Assembly: GCA_029882975.1 (NCBI GenBank)
Contig: JAOUJW010000012.1
Location: 1-64,000 of the forward strand
Origin: Gammaproteobacteria bacterium
GTDB lineage: Bacteria > Pseudomonadota > Gammaproteobacteria > SZUA-152
Length of the DNA stretch: 64,000 bases
Direction: 5' to 3'
The position numbers were made by a program, and so were the translations under genes. Position 1 is the first letter of the stretch. Every line of letters starts with the position of its first letter. This document shows positions 1 to 10,449 of the stretch, in pieces. The notes under the pieces were generated by a model, which saw only the letters and a list, made by a program, of their open reading frames with translations, did not search any database and was not told the origin of the DNA.

Positions 1-928
1 ACAACCGGGTGATGTCCTGTACATCGGCATAGGTGTCCGGGACATCACCCGGTTGTAGTGGGAGGAAATTTATCTCGGCCTTTTTACCCAGGCAGTTCTG
101 CAGCACTTCAATATAGTGCATCAAATCTACCGGCTGGTTGTTGCCAATATTGTACAGGCGGTAAGGTGCCAGTGCGGTGCCCGGGTCGGGGTCGTCACTG
201 CTCCAGGCCGGATTGGATTGGGCCACATTGTCCAGCACTCGGATAACACCTTCGACGATATCGTCGATATAAGTGAAATCGCGGCGGTGTTTACCATAGT
301 TAAACACGTCAATGGGTTTTCCGGCGAGAATGTTTTTGGTAAAAAGAAACAGGGCCATATCCGGTCTGCCCCAGGGGCCGTAGACGGTGAAAAAGCGCAA
401 TCCGGTGGTGGGCAATTGGTACAAATGGCTGTAGGTGTGGGCCATGAGCTCATTGGCTTTCTTGCTGGCGGCATACAGGCTCAGGGGGTGATCCACATTG
501 TGGTGAATGGAAAAGGGCATATTGGTATTGGCGCCATACACTGAACTGCTGGATGCGTAGACCAAGTGTTCCACTTCATTGTGACGGCAGCCCTCAAGAA
601 TATTAACAAAACCCTGGATGTTGCTATCTATGTAGGCGTGGGGATTGATCAGTGAATAACGCACCCCTGCTTGGGCAGCCAGATTGACAACGCGATTGGG
701 CTTGTGTTTTTTGAACACCGCTTCCATATCGGCACGGTCTTCAATATTGATGCGTTCTTCGCTGAAGCCGGGCTTATCTTTAATCAAATCCAGCCGAGAT
801 TGTTTCAAATTGACATCGTAATAGTCATTGAGGTTATCAATACCGACAACTTCATCACCCCTTTGCAGCAAGCGCTGAGCCAGTTTGTTACCGATAAATC
901 CGGCTGTGCCGGTAATTAAAACTTTCAT
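1..928 (-). CDS. UDP-glucuronate 4-epimerase, 3' end beyond window
   Basis: This extended short-chain dehydrogenase/reductase starts at ATG 928 and stays open to base 1, so its C-terminus lies outside the window. The protein begins [13 protein letters not shown], a Rossmann glycine motif, and carries the YAASK form of the catalytic YxxxK followed by [14 protein letters not shown], which is typical of UDP-glucuronate 4-epimerases of the CapI/LpsL group. It would interconvert UDP-glucuronate and UDP-galacturonate in the cytoplasm. It sits just downstream of two nucleotide-sugar dehydrogenase genes on the same strand (39 bp gap), consistent with a precursor operon. The family call is firm; the exact substrate is inferred from family. 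Confidence 0.88.
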   Translation of the reverse strand, partial: MKVLITGTAGFIGNKLAQRLLQRGDEVVGIDNLNDYYDVNLKQSRLDLIKDKPGFSEERINIEDRADMEAVFKKHKPNRVVNLAAQAGVRYSLINPHAYIDSNIQGFVNILEGCRHNEVEHLVYASSSSVYGANTNMPFSIHHNVDHPLSLYAASKKANELMAHTYSHLYQLPTTGLRFFTVYGPWGRPDMALFLFTKNILAGKPIDVFNYGKHRRDFTYIDDIVEGVIRVLDNVAQSNPAWSSDDPDPGTALAPYRLYNIGNNQPVDLMHYIEVLQNCLGKKAEINFLPLQPGDVPDTYADVQDITRL

Positions 929-966
929 TCAATACTCCAGGCTTTTCTTACTCAAATTACAAACGT

Positions 967-2244
967 TTACAAGCGGTCGTCCACCTCGGCTCTGGGTAAC
1001 AGGCCTTTGGCGTCAAATAAAACACTATTGGGTTTACAAAGCTTTTTAATGCCGGATATGCCCATTTCACTGAACTGGTGATGACTGACCGCCAAGATTA
1101 CAGCATCATAGGTGGTGTGGTTAAGTTCGGATACCGGTGTAATACCGTATTCATCTTGCGCTTCCTGAGGATCCACCCAGGGGTCGTAGACGTGTACATT
1201 GGCGTGGTATTCCTCGAGTTCCTCAACGATGTCGATCACCCGGGTATTGCGCAAGTCAGGGCAATTTTCCTTAAAGGTTAAGCCAAGGATTAAAACATTG
1301 GAATCCACCACATGGATTTTTTTATGGGTCATGTGTTTAACCACTCGTTCTACCACATGGGCTCCCATCGCATCATTGATGCGTCGTCCTGCCAGGATGA
1401 TTTCCGGGTGATAGCCGATCTCCTGTGCTTTGTGAGTCAAGTAATAGGGGTCTACTCCTATACAATGACCGCCTACCAGACCGGGGCGAAAGGGGAGGAA
1501 GTTCCACTTGGTGCCGGCCGCTTCCAAAACTTCGTTGGTGTCAATGCCCAGTCGGTTGAAAATCAGCGACAGCTCATTGATTAAGGCGATGTTCACATCC
1601 CGTTGGGTGTTCTCTATGACCTTGGCGGCTTCAGCGACGCGAATAGAACTGGCTTTATGGGTGCCGGCTGTGATGATGCTGGCGTAAAGCGCATCAACGT
1701 AGTCTGCGACTTCAGGCGTGGAACCGGAAGTCACTTTGAGAATGTTAGTAACTCGGTGTTCCTTGTCGCCCGGATTAATGCGCTCCGGGCTGTAACCGGC
1801 GAAAAAATCGCTATTGTACGTCATGCCCGATTCCCGTTCCATAATGGGGACACAAACTTCCTCGGTGGCACCGGGATAAACGGTGGACTCGAAAATCACC
1901 ACATCGTTTTTGGCCAGCAGCTTGCCGACGGCAGTGCTGGCTTTTTCCAGCGGGCTCAGGTCCGGGCGTTTGAAATTGTCAATAGGTGTGGGGACGGTGA
2001 CAATATAGACGTTACAGTCGCGTAAATCTTCCGGGTTATCACTGTAGGAGAGTTTATCCGCTGAGCGTAATTCGTCGGCGTCCACTTCCAGGGTATGATC
2101 CTTACCGGCGCGCAATTCCGCAATCCGCTTGGAATTAACGTCCAGACCTACCGTGGGAAATTTCTTTCCTAATTCCACGGCCAGAGGGAGGCCTACATAG
2201 CCGAGGCCGATAATGCCGATTTTGGCGTTATTTATATCGAACAT
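967..2244 (-). CDS. Nucleotide-sugar dehydrogenase, WbpA/TviB type (UDP-HexNAc 6-dehydrogenase)
   Basis: A 425-residue UDP-sugar dehydrogenase with N-terminal NAD motif [15 protein letters not shown], the [10 protein letters not shown] segment, and the catalytic cysteine in [12 protein letters not shown]. That GGHC form marks the WbpA/TviB/VipA group, which oxidises UDP-GlcNAc or UDP-GalNAc to the uronic acid, as opposed to the GGSC form of UDP-glucose dehydrogenases. Length is normal. It lies between the epimerase and the UDP-glucose dehydrogenase gene on the same strand, so it probably supplies an amino-uronic acid to the polymer. Which HexNAc is used cannot be decided from sequence reading. 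Confidence 0.88.
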   Translation of the reverse strand: MFDINNAKIGIIGLGYVGLPLAVELGKKFPTVGLDVNSKRIAELRAGKDHTLEVDADELRSADKLSYSDNPEDLRDCNVYIVTVPTPIDNFKRPDLSPLEKASTAVGKLLAKNDVVIFESTVYPGATEEVCVPIMERESGMTYNSDFFAGYSPERINPGDKEHRVTNILKVTSGSTPEVADYVDALYASIITAGTHKASSIRVAEAAKVIENTQRDVNIALINELSLIFNRLGIDTNEVLEAAGTKWNFLPFRPGLVGGHCIGVDPYYLTHKAQEIGYHPEIILAGRRINDAMGAHVVERVVKHMTHKKIHVVDSNVLILGLTFKENCPDLRNTRVIDIVEELEEYHANVHVYDPWVDPQEAQDEYGITPVSELNHTTYDAVILAVSHHQFSEMGISGIKKLCKPNSVLFDAKGLLPRAEVDDRL

Positions 2245-2320
2245 GATAAGAGTTCCTAATCATTTGTTGCATATTTTGTGGTGCCGGGTTTCGTTGTATT
2301 CATAGCGGCTGTGGGCACCT

Positions 2321-3658
2321 TTAACCCGCTGTAGGCACCCCGCGACCAATCGCATAATAGGTGAAACCTTCGGTTGCCATAAATTGTGGGTTATACAGGT
2401 TTCTGCCATCAAATACGACCGGCTCCGACAATTTCGATTTGATTGACTTAAAGTCGGGGCTGCGGAAAATATTCCATTCCGTAGCGATTACCAACGCGTC
2501 TGCTCCGCTAAGCGCTTGTTCTGCGTTAGTGCACAGTGTTAAGCCTTTTTGGGCCCCGTAGATACGTTGTGTTTCTTCCATGGCTTCCGGGTCAAAAGCT
2601 TGGACAGATGCTCCGGCAGCCCACAAGGCTTCCATTAAAGTACGACTGGGGGCCTCACGCATATCATCGGTATTGGGTTTGAAAGACAGCCCCCAAAGCG
2701 CAAACGTTTTGCCTTTTAGGCCACTGCCAAAATGCGCCTGAATTTTTTGAAACAAAACCTGTTTCTGACGTTTATTGACTTCTTCCACTGCATTGAGCAG
2801 TGTGGCTTCATAGCCCACCTGTGCCGCAGTACGCTCCAGTGCCTGTACATCTTTGGGGAAGCAGGAGCCTCCATAACCACAACCCGGATAGATGAAGTGG
2901 TAACCAATGCGTGGATCAGAGCCCATGCCAATGCGTACGTTTTCAATGTCCGCGCCCAGTCGTTCCGCCAGATTGGACAGTTCATTCATAAAACTGATTT
3001 TGGTGGCTAACATGGAGTTGGATGCGTACTTGGTTAACTCGGCTGAACGAATGTCCATGTTGATCAGTCGGTCGTGATTGCGGTTAAAGGGTGCATACAA
3101 GGCGCGCATGATTTCGGTGGTGCGTGGGTTGTCGGTGCCAATGACAATGCGGTCCGGCCGCATGAAATCATCGATAGCAGCACCCTCTTTCAAAAATTCA
3201 GGGTTGGAAACCACGTCAAATTCCAGTTCCGCGTTTCGGGATGCCAATACTTCTGCAATTTTCCCCCGAACTTTATCCGCCGTGCCCACGGGTACAGTGG
3301 ACTTGTTGACTACAATACGAAATTCGTCCATGGCCTCGCCTATGCCTTTTGCGACCGCCAATACATACTGCAGATCGGCAGAACCGTCCTCATCCGGTGG
3401 GGTGCCCACGGCAATAAACTGGAACAATCCATGCGCGACCCCCAGTTTGGCATCTGTGGTAAAACGTAAACGGCCGGCTTCCACGTTTTTCGTTACCAAG
3501 TCCTCAAGGCCGGGTTCGTAAATGGGTATTTCGCCTTGATTCAAGCGTTGAATTTTGTTTTCGTCAATATCCACGCACAGCACATCATTACCCACTTCCG
3601 CCAGGCAGGTGCCGGTTACCAGTCCGACGTATCCGGAGCCATAGATTGTAACATTCAT
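2321..3658 (-). CDS. ugd: UDP-glucose 6-dehydrogenase
   Basis: A 445-residue enzyme oxidising UDP-glucose to UDP-glucuronate. It has [17 protein letters not shown] at the N-terminus, KSTVPVGTA, and the catalytic cysteine (about residue 266) in [12 protein letters not shown] longer reading frame opens upstream, but ATG 3658 is preferred: it places the Rossmann strand directly at the N-terminus as in the family and has an AAAGAGA-type ribosome site just upstream. It is the first gene of the minus-strand precursor group and feeds the downstream epimerase. The 350 bp between it and the divergent plus-strand gene probably hold promoters for both directions. Confidence 0.92.
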   Translation of the reverse strand: MNVTIYGSGYVGLVTGTCLAEVGNDVLCVDIDENKIQRLNQGEIPIYEPGLEDLVTKNVEAGRLRFTTDAKLGVAHGLFQFIAVGTPPDEDGSADLQYVLAVAKGIGEAMDEFRIVVNKSTVPVGTADKVRGKIAEVLASRNAELEFDVVSNPEFLKEGAAIDDFMRPDRIVIGTDNPRTTEIMRALYAPFNRNHDRLINMDIRSAELTKYASNSMLATKISFMNELSNLAERLGADIENVRIGMGSDPRIGYHFIYPGCGYGGSCFPKDVQALERTAAQVGYEATLLNAVEEVNKRQKQVLFQKIQAHFGSGLKGKTFALWGLSFKPNTDDMREAPSRTLMEALWAAGASVQAFDPEAMEETQRIYGAQKGLTLCTNAEQALSGADALVIATEWNIFRSPDFKSIKSKLSEPVVFDGRNLYNPQFMATEGFTYYAIGRGVPTAG

Positions 3659-4008
3659 GATTTTTCTCTTTGTTGCTATTACCAAATTAATAAAGTACGG
3701 TGTCGCTATTCTTTACGGTTTCTGCACGCGGCCGCACTGAGATTTAAATTCCACAAAACAATACCAGAGACCATCCCATTAGTCATCTGTAATATACTGA
3801 ATTAGTGTGAAAAGGGTTGATTTGTATGGTGTTGGTATCTTATCAACATTATAATTGCAGCTCGTAACTCACGGGTTCTATCGGTGGAAACTAAAAAATA
3901 ATAGCAGAATTCCGATTACATTTGATGTGTCCCGCCACCGAAGGACGTGGATCTATCCATAACAAAGTGTAAACGTAAACTATTCAAACAGTTATCGTAG
4001 GTTAAATT
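3659..4008. other. Divergent intergenic region
   Basis: 350 bp without a convincing gene separate the minus-strand sugar-nucleotide genes from the plus-strand exosortase core. A dyad resembling the putative PrsR box (TGTCGC, 5 bp, TTTACG) lies at 3701-3717, but no sigma-54 -24/-12 element is visible at the expected distance on the plus strand. A perfect TATAAT sits at 3850-3855 without a clear -35 hexamer at normal spacing. The transcription starts are therefore unassigned. Confidence 0.4.
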
Positions 4009-5409
4009 TTGGTTCGACTATTTAAACAATATATCCCAGTGTCGCTTGTCTATCTGGCCCTGGTAGAACTGGTATTGCTGTTTTTTTGTTTCTACGGCGG
4101 TGTGGTTTTTCATTCGGCTATAGAGTCAGATTTTTCGGTGACGAGTATTGCCCCCTTGTACCCCAAAGCCATTACCTTTGCTTTAGTACATTTCCTCAGT
4201 ATCGGCTCAATGGGTTTGTATCAAAGGCGGTTCCGATTGGGGATTGCGGGTATTTTATTGAGGTTGTCGGCCGCTTTTTGTATGGGTGCGATCGCTATGA
4301 GTTTTATCTACTATGCGCTGCCCACTCAGTCCGTAGAACGATTGACTCAAGCCGCTTCTTTTGTCGTGGCGTTCTCCACAATTACTTTGGTTCGAGTTCT
4401 TTTTATGAAGACGGTGGACCAAAACTTGTTGAAACGACGCGTGCTGGTTCTGGGTGCAGGTGAATATGCCGGACAGATTCAGAACAATCTGCGGCGTACA
4501 ACCGATCAGCGTGGATTCCTGGTGGTCGGGTATGTCCATGTGCGTGGCGAACACGACGTGGTGAATGAAGCACTTATTCTAAGGCCGGAACAACCGTTGG
4601 TGACTATTTGTTCCCAATTACAAATCGATGAAATTGTGGTGGCCGTAGGTGACCGGCGTCGCAAAAGTTTCCCGGTTCACGAATTATTGGATTGTAAATT
4701 GAGCGGGGTAGATGTTATTGATTTAACTCAGTTTTTTGAGAGAGAGGTGGGTAAAATCAAACTCGATATCGTTAATCCAAGCTGGCTGATTTTTTCCGAA
4801 GGCTTCAGTCAGGGCGAATACCAGGCCTTTTTTAAGCGCGCCTTTGATGTGCTCATGAGTCTATTGCTGCTGGCAGTAACCTGGCCGGCTATGGTTCTTG
4901 TGGCCATCGCAATATTTGTAGAAAGCGGGTTTCGAGGTCCCATCCTGTTTAAACAGGTTCGGGTAGGTCAGCATTGGCAATTGTTTCATGTGTTGAAGTT
5001 TCGCAGCATGCGGGTCGATGCCGAGAAAGACGGAGCGCAATGGGCGCAGAAGAATGACAATCGGGTGACCCGGGTGGGTAGTTTTATCCGTAAGGTGCGT
5101 TTGGATGAGTTACCACAAATTTTTAATGTGTTAATGGGGGATATGAGCTTTGTGGGGCCGCGTCCGGAAAGGCCTGAGTTTGTCACTGAGCTGTCCAACC
5201 AAATTCCTTATTACGCTGAGCGTCACCGGGTTAAACCGGGTATTACCGGGTGGGCCCAGGTGTGTTATCCCTACGGAGCTTCAGAAAAAGATGCGCTGGA
5301 GAAACTGCAATTCGATTTATACTATATTAAAAACTACACCTTGTTTCTGGACTTGGTGATTATATTGCAAACGGCCCACGAAGTGACTTGGGGTAAAGGT
5401 GCGCGCTAA
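4009..5409 (+). CDS. Initiating undecaprenyl-phosphate sugar transferase, EpsB/TIGR03013 type
   Basis: A 466-residue polyprenyl-phosphate glycosyl-1-phosphate transferase starting from TTG. The N-terminus has four or so membrane segments, then a CoA-binding-like Rossmann region (RRVLVLGAGEYAG), a further membrane helix, and the C-terminal bacterial sugar transferase domain with KFRSMRVDAEKDG, RKVRLDELPQ and VGPRPERPEF. It would load the first sugar phosphate onto the lipid carrier at the inner membrane. The PEP-CTERM-associated family characteristically begins like this protein (VRLFKQYIPVS), which supports the TTG start even though the ribosome site is weak. It leads the conserved prsK-prsR-xrtA-prsT core. 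Confidence 0.9.
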   Translation: MVRLFKQYIPVSLVYLALVELVLLFFCFYGGVVFHSAIESDFSVTSIAPLYPKAITFALVHFLSIGSMGLYQRRFRLGIAGILLRLSAAFCMGAIAMSFIYYALPTQSVERLTQAASFVVAFSTITLVRVLFMKTVDQNLLKRRVLVLGAGEYAGQIQNNLRRTTDQRGFLVVGYVHVRGEHDVVNEALILRPEQPLVTICSQLQIDEIVVAVGDRRRKSFPVHELLDCKLSGVDVIDLTQFFEREVGKIKLDIVNPSWLIFSEGFSQGEYQAFFKRAFDVLMSLLLLAVTWPAMVLVAIAIFVESGFRGPILFKQVRVGQHWQLFHVLKFRSMRVDAEKDGAQWAQKNDNRVTRVGSFIRKVRLDELPQIFNVLMGDMSFVGPRPERPEFVTELSNQIPYYAERHRVKPGITGWAQVCYPYGASEKDALEKLQFDLYYIKNYTLFLDLVIILQTAHEVTWGKGAR

Positions 5410-5444
5410 CTGTAATCGAAGTTTTGCAGGGTTTTAACATTGAA

Positions 5445-7499
5445 ATGACAATCATAAACATTGCCGCCACCGGTTATGGTATATGTGCCGTCACCTTCCT
5501 GTTTTTAACAATCATTCTAGCTGTTAACTGGAGGGGGCATAGCCAAAGCGCTTTGCTTATTTCTGCGTGTATTGCCACTATTGTTTGGTCCCTACTTTGC
5601 GCATATCAGGTTTATTATCCAGACGTATTACATCCCTACCTGAGAATAACCGAACTACTCCGAAATTTGTTATGGATAAGTTTTTTGTTTTATTTGCTTG
5701 ATCTGCGTGCTCAGGAAAGTAGCAAAAACAAAACGTTGTTGATGCTGAAGATATTTGCAACGCTATTAGTTTTATCCGGGGTTTTGGTGGAGTTGGGAGG
5801 GTTATTTGTCCCGTATATTTTTAATGCCAAACTCGTTTTTATCATCTTAATAGTAATTACACTGTTGGGATTGATTTTGGTAGAGCAGCTTTTCCGAAAT
5901 ACACCAATGGATCAGCGCTGGTCCATTAAATTTTTTTGCGTGGGTGTGGGAGGGGTTTTTGCGTATGACTTTTATATGTATGCCGACTCCTTACTCATGG
6001 TTGAAACCGATCAAGGTTTAATGAGTGCCCGCGGCTACGTCAATGCCATGGTTAGTCCTTTAATTGCGATATCGGCATCCCGTAATCCTCAGTGGGCGTT
6101 AAGGGTTCATGTTTCCAAACGATTTGTGTTTCATTCAGCTGCCATATTGGGGTCCGGATTTTATCTGCTGGCAATGGGAGCTGGAGGCTATTATGTGAAA
6201 CAATTTGGAGGTACTTGGGGGGGGATTGCTCAGGTCATTCTGCTGACGGGTGCTTTGATATTGCTTCTACTTCTGCTTTTTTCAGGTTACATACGGGCCA
6301 GGATTAGAGTGTTTTTAAGCAAGAATTTTTTTCACTATAAGTACGATTACCGAGATGAATGGTTGAAATTGATAAATGCGATGGCGATGGAGCAAAATGA
6401 CTACCAGATTCGCAGCAAGGCTATAATGGTAGTTGCGGATATCGTGGAGAGTCCGGCGGGCATTTTATGCCTGAAGGAGGATGACGGTGTCTATCGGACA
6501 TCAGTGAATTGGAATATGCGGCAGGATGGAATATGTGAAACAGAGGCCAGTTCATTGGTAGAGTTTCTTAGTCGAAAACAATGGGTAATAAATATTGATG
6601 AAGTTCATGAAGTAACCGAACTTTATGACGGCTTGGAATTGCCCCGGTGGGTGGGTTTATTACCCCAGGCTTGGCTAATATTGCCATTTCTGCATCGTAA
6701 GGAGTTAATAGGATTCGCCGTATTGGCCCGCTCCAGAATTGAAACCAAAATAAATTGGGAAGACAGGGATTTGTTATTGACCGCGGCAAGACAGATATCC
6801 AGTTATTTGGTTTTGTTGAGAGCAAATGAAGAACTGATGAATGCAAAACAGTTTGATGCATTTAATCGGTTGTCTGCTTACGTAGTGCATGATTTGAAGA
6901 ACTTGGTGGCCCAGTTAAGTTTGGTCGTAAGTAACGCTGCGAGGTTTAAAAACAATCCGGAGTTTATGCAGGATGCGATTGAAACCGTGCAAAATGCTAC
7001 CGAAAAAATGCAGAAGTTATTGGATGGCTTGAGACAAAATCGACCAGTAGGTACTGTGGCAACGGAAAATATACTGCTACTGATAAAAGACGTAATTCGT
7101 AAGCGTGGCGGAACCCTTCCGATACCTGAGTACATAGGTACAAATCAGGATATATTTTTACCGTGTGAACGTGATCGGTTTCAATCCGTTTTGGAGCATC
7201 TGGTGGAAAATGCCCAACAGGCGACAGACGCAAGTGGTTGGGTTCGGGTTTCTCTCAGTCGACAAGGAAATGGTCATATCGAATTGAATGTCGCAGACAG
7301 CGGTTGCGGTATGGATGATCAATTCATAAAGGAACGACTTTTTAAACCGTTTCAAACGACCAAAGGTAATGCAGGAATGGGGATCGGAGTGTATGAAGCA
7401 AGGGAGTATTTCCGCTCCCTGGGAGGAACAATGAGTGTTATCAGTGAGATAGACAAAGGTAGTTCATTTACTGTGGTATTTCCCAATAATATGAAATAA
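5445..7499 (+). CDS. prsK: PrsK, PEP-CTERM system sensor histidine kinase
   Basis: A histidine kinase of about 684 residues from ATG 5445; a TTG at 5424 in the same frame is an alternative start. The first ~290 residues are a multi-helix membrane region, followed by a GAF-like region (about 300-470), the phospho-acceptor box AYVVHDLKNLVAQLS with His near residue 482, and an ATPase domain with HLVENAQQATD, VADSGCGMD and GMGIGVYEARE. This is the architecture of TIGR02916, whose members occur only with exosortase systems. It precedes the response regulator gene directly, so it most likely phosphorylates PrsR. The signal sensed is unknown. Confidence 0.93.
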   Translation: MTIINIAATGYGICAVTFLFLTIILAVNWRGHSQSALLISACIATIVWSLLCAYQVYYPDVLHPYLRITELLRNLLWISFLFYLLDLRAQESSKNKTLLMLKIFATLLVLSGVLVELGGLFVPYIFNAKLVFIILIVITLLGLILVEQLFRNTPMDQRWSIKFFCVGVGGVFAYDFYMYADSLLMVETDQGLMSARGYVNAMVSPLIAISASRNPQWALRVHVSKRFVFHSAAILGSGFYLLAMGAGGYYVKQFGGTWGGIAQVILLTGALILLLLLLFSGYIRARIRVFLSKNFFHYKYDYRDEWLKLINAMAMEQNDYQIRSKAIMVVADIVESPAGILCLKEDDGVYRTSVNWNMRQDGICETEASSLVEFLSRKQWVINIDEVHEVTELYDGLELPRWVGLLPQAWLILPFLHRKELIGFAVLARSRIETKINWEDRDLLLTAARQISSYLVLLRANEELMNAKQFDAFNRLSAYVVHDLKNLVAQLSLVVSNAARFKNNPEFMQDAIETVQNATEKMQKLLDGLRQNRPVGTVATENILLLIKDVIRKRGGTLPIPEYIGTNQDIFLPCERDRFQSVLEHLVENAQQATDASGWVRVSLSRQGNGHIELNVADSGCGMDDQFIKERLFKPFQTTKGNAGMGIGVYEAREYFRSLGGTMSVISEIDKGSSFTVVFPNNMK

Positions 7500-7540
7500 T
7501 AGGGGCCGGCGCTCCCTAATTTTCATTGAATGTCTGGGGT

Positions 7541-8908
7541 ATGACTTTGAAAGACAAGAAAAAATATCTATTGGTTATTGAAGATGATCCTGGTTTGCAA
7601 CGCCAATTGAAGTGGTGTTTTGAAGGATATGAAGTTCTTATTGCGGGTACTCGTGAAAGTGCCATCGCCCAGTTGCGCCGTTATGAACCGAGCGTGGTGA
7701 CCTTGGATTTGGGTTTGCCGCCGGATCCGGCCAATGCGACAGAAGGCTTGAAAGTGCTACAGGAAATTTTGACACTGGCACCCTACACAAAGGTAATTGT
7801 GGTAACCGGAAATGACGATAGGGAAAATGCGATTCAAGCAGTGTCTATCGGCGCTTATGATTATTATCAGAAACCCATTGATTCTAAGATGCTCAGCATG
7901 ATAGTGGATAGGGCTTATACACTCTATCAGTTGGAAGATGAAAATAGAAAATTGGTGAGAAAGAATCGATTAACGCCTATAGAAGGAATTATTGCATCCA
8001 GTCCGCAGATGATGAAAGTCTGCCGGACTATAGAGAAAGTGGCTCCTGTGGATGTGACCACGTTGCTATTGGGTGAGAGTGGAACCGGAAAAGAGTTGGT
8101 GGCTCGGGCTTTACATTCCATGAGCGGGCGCGAAAGCAAGCCATTTGTAGCGCTGAATTGCGCAGCCATACCGGATAATCTTTTGGAAAGTGAACTGTTT
8201 GGTTATGAAAAAGGGGCGTTTACAGGCGCTGCTAAGCAAACAAGAGGAAAAATAGAATTCGCCGAAGGCGGTACGTTTTTATTGGACGAAATCGGTGATT
8301 TGTCATTAGCATTACAGGCTAAAATTTTGCGGTTTTTGCAGGAGCGAGTGATAGAAAGGGTTGGTGGACGCCAGGAAATTCCTGTGGATGTAAGAGTGAT
8401 ATGCGCCACGCACAGGGATTTGGAACAGATGATAAAGGAAGAAAGATTCCGAGAAGATTTGTACTATCGTATTAGCGAAATAACGATTCAAATCCCGCCT
8501 TTGCGTGAACGATCCGGGGATGCACTTTTATTGGCAAAAAGTTTTCTGGAAAAATTCTGCAGTTTACAAGGACGGTCGGCTAAAGTTTTCAGTAGTGATG
8601 CGCAAGCTGCTATTGTCCAGCATCTATGGCCAGGCAATGTTCGGGAGCTGGAAAATAAAGTTAAGCGCGCTGTTATAATGTCCGATAGTGATCAAGTGAC
8701 GGCCGAAGACATGGAGCTGGATTCTATAGTTAGCAGTGATAACATTGTTAATGTCCTCAATCTTCGTTATGCCAGGGAGCAGGCGGAAATTACTGCTGTG
8801 CAACAGGCATTGTCATTGACTAAGAATAATGTATCAAAAGCGGCAGAACTGCTCGGCGTCAGTCGACCTACACTCTATGATCTAATGAATAAGTTCGGTT
8901 TCAATTAA
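7541..8908 (+). CDS. prsR: PrsR, PEP-CTERM-box sigma-54 response regulator
   Basis: A 455-residue NtrC-class activator from ATG 7541 (TTG 7526 possible). The receiver domain carries the phosphorylatable Asp near residue 56 in VVTLDLGLPPDP. The AAA+ domain has Walker A GESGTGKELVARAL and the sigma-54-contacting loop GAFTGA. The C-terminus is a Fis-type helix-turn-helix (KAAELLGVSRPTLYDLM). It matches TIGR02915, the regulator expected to act on PEP-CTERM genes with RpoN. Four sigma-54-like promoters with a shared upstream dyad in this window are candidate targets. rpoN itself is not in the window. Confidence 0.94.
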   Translation: MTLKDKKKYLLVIEDDPGLQRQLKWCFEGYEVLIAGTRESAIAQLRRYEPSVVTLDLGLPPDPANATEGLKVLQEILTLAPYTKVIVVTGNDDRENAIQAVSIGAYDYYQKPIDSKMLSMIVDRAYTLYQLEDENRKLVRKNRLTPIEGIIASSPQMMKVCRTIEKVAPVDVTTLLLGESGTGKELVARALHSMSGRESKPFVALNCAAIPDNLLESELFGYEKGAFTGAAKQTRGKIEFAEGGTFLLDEIGDLSLALQAKILRFLQERVIERVGGRQEIPVDVRVICATHRDLEQMIKEERFREDLYYRISEITIQIPPLRERSGDALLLAKSFLEKFCSLQGRSAKVFSSDAQAAIVQHLWPGNVRELENKVKRAVIMSDSDQVTAEDMELDSIVSSDNIVNVLNLRYAREQAEITAVQQALSLTKNNVSKAAELLGVSRPTLYDLMNKFGFN

Positions 8909-8919
8909 AGGGCCGCGGT

Positions 8920-10422
8920 TTGGTAGTGTCAAATCACGTAAACCCAAAATTGATTGCGTCCGTCGCTGTATTTCTCGTTTGTATTTCTATGGTTTTACAT
9001 TGGACTACGCTCCGGGAGTTAGGGGTATTGTGGTGGCGCTCCTATACATACGGCCATGGTCTGTTGGTAGCTCCTGTTTGCTTGTATCTGTTGTGGGAAA
9101 AGTATCCCGAGTTACAGGAAACTCCCCACTCAGTGAGTTTGAGCGGTTTGTTTTTTCTTACTGTATTCAATGGCATCTGGTGGATTGCATACAGTATCGA
9201 TATCAACATACTGGTTAAAGTGGTTGTGTTAGTGATGCCGGCACTTATTGTGTGGACTGTTTTGGGAAAACATGTGTTTAAATTATTGTTATTTCCATTG
9301 ACCTACATACTGGTAGCGGTACCGGTGTGGGATCCGCTGGAGTCGATATTGCAGGTGCTTACCGCATACACGGTCGCCGGTGGTCTATCTTTGGTCGGGG
9401 TACCTGTTTTTCTGGAATCCACCTACATTTCGATACCAGAAGGTCAATTTCATATAGAAGAGGTTTGCGCCGGACTTAGATATTTTTTGGCGGCATTGGC
9501 GATTGCGCTATTGTTTTCGCACATGTATTTAAAAAAATTGTCGGTACAAATGGTATTTGTTGGAACAGCATTGGCGATTGCGGTTGTTGTCAATTGGGTA
9601 CGTGTATTTCTTGTGATCCTGGCAGGACACCTTTCAAATATGCAGCATTCTTTCGTCCATGAACATGTCGGCCTTGGGTGGTGGATTTTTTCAATATCAT
9701 TGATTCCAGTGTTTGCCTTAGGTATTTATATGCACAGAAAAAGTGCGAACCAAGCCGGTTTGCCAGTGGGGGTACATAGTACTCCAAAGAGTATTCCTGG
9801 CTATAAACCTGTGATTGTGTTGCTGTCTAGCGTACTTGTCCTGATACTCACGCCGGTGTCTGCAAATCAGTTGAAACAAAGAGGCATAGAGAGGGATTTC
9901 CCTGTTGTTTTACCTGAGGGCATCGGGGGTTGGGAAGGGCCTTTCGAATTAGAATCAATAGTCAATATCAGCTATGCCTCGGCGGATTACTCTTTAATTC
10001 GTTCATATAAAAAAAACAATGATAAACTAGCGTTGTTCGTGGCGGGATACAACAGCCAATCGCAAGGAAAAGAGCTGGTTCATTATGAAAACCGCGTGGT
10101 TGGTAGTTCAAATTGGAATATATATAAAAATGGAAAAATACTTTTAAGTAATTCCGGTGAAACTAAATTAGCGGTTAAGGAAAGTTTGCTAAAAAGAAAG
10201 CAAGGCCAGGTTGCGGTGATGTGGCAATGGTATACAGTAGCAGGTGAAAATACTTCGTCGGAAATGATGGCTAAACTGCTTCAATTAAAATCCATTGTTA
10301 CAGGAAACTCTCGAGCAAAAGTGACTATATTGGTTTCTGGTATTTATGCGGATGCAAGCAGTGCAAGATCTCAATTGGAAGATTTTGTTAGTACGATGCG
10401 GAAAAAATTGGATTCGGTATGA
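8920..10422 (+). CDS. xrtA: Exosortase A fused to EpsI domain
   Basis: A 500-residue integral membrane protein, TTG start. About eight membrane segments make up the first ~285 residues, with the exosortase catalytic set visible: Cys183 in IEEVCAGLRYF, Arg228 in NWVRVFLVILAG, and a histidine at 247/249 in HEHVGLGWW. The C-terminal ~200 residues form the periplasmic EpsI/DUF3485 domain (LPEGIGGWEGPFE). In the known system XrtA recognises the C-terminal Pro-Glu-Pro/helix/Arg signal of secreted proteins and processes it at the inner membrane. Two such substrates, at 13365 and 49158, are in the window. Fusion to EpsI is usual for the XrtA subtype. Confidence 0.95.
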   Translation: MVVSNHVNPKLIASVAVFLVCISMVLHWTTLRELGVLWWRSYTYGHGLLVAPVCLYLLWEKYPELQETPHSVSLSGLFFLTVFNGIWWIAYSIDINILVKVVVLVMPALIVWTVLGKHVFKLLLFPLTYILVAVPVWDPLESILQVLTAYTVAGGLSLVGVPVFLESTYISIPEGQFHIEEVCAGLRYFLAALAIALLFSHMYLKKLSVQMVFVGTALAIAVVVNWVRVFLVILAGHLSNMQHSFVHEHVGLGWWIFSISLIPVFALGIYMHRKSANQAGLPVGVHSTPKSIPGYKPVIVLLSSVLVLILTPVSANQLKQRGIERDFPVVLPEGIGGWEGPFELESIVNISYASADYSLIRSYKKNNDKLALFVAGYNSQSQGKELVHYENRVVGSSNWNIYKNGKILLSNSGETKLAVKESLLKRKQGQVAVMWQWYTVAGENTSSEMMAKLLQLKSIVTGNSRAKVTILVSGIYADASSARSQLEDFVSTMRKKLDSV

Positions 10423-10449
10423 ATTGGTTTGGTAAATTTGGAGAAGCAC

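Noticed and set aside
3074-3521. Two 131-147-residue plus-strand frames opposite the UDP-glucose dehydrogenase gene
   Set aside because: They are antisense shadows of a conserved enzyme, with no ribosome site or recognisable domain.
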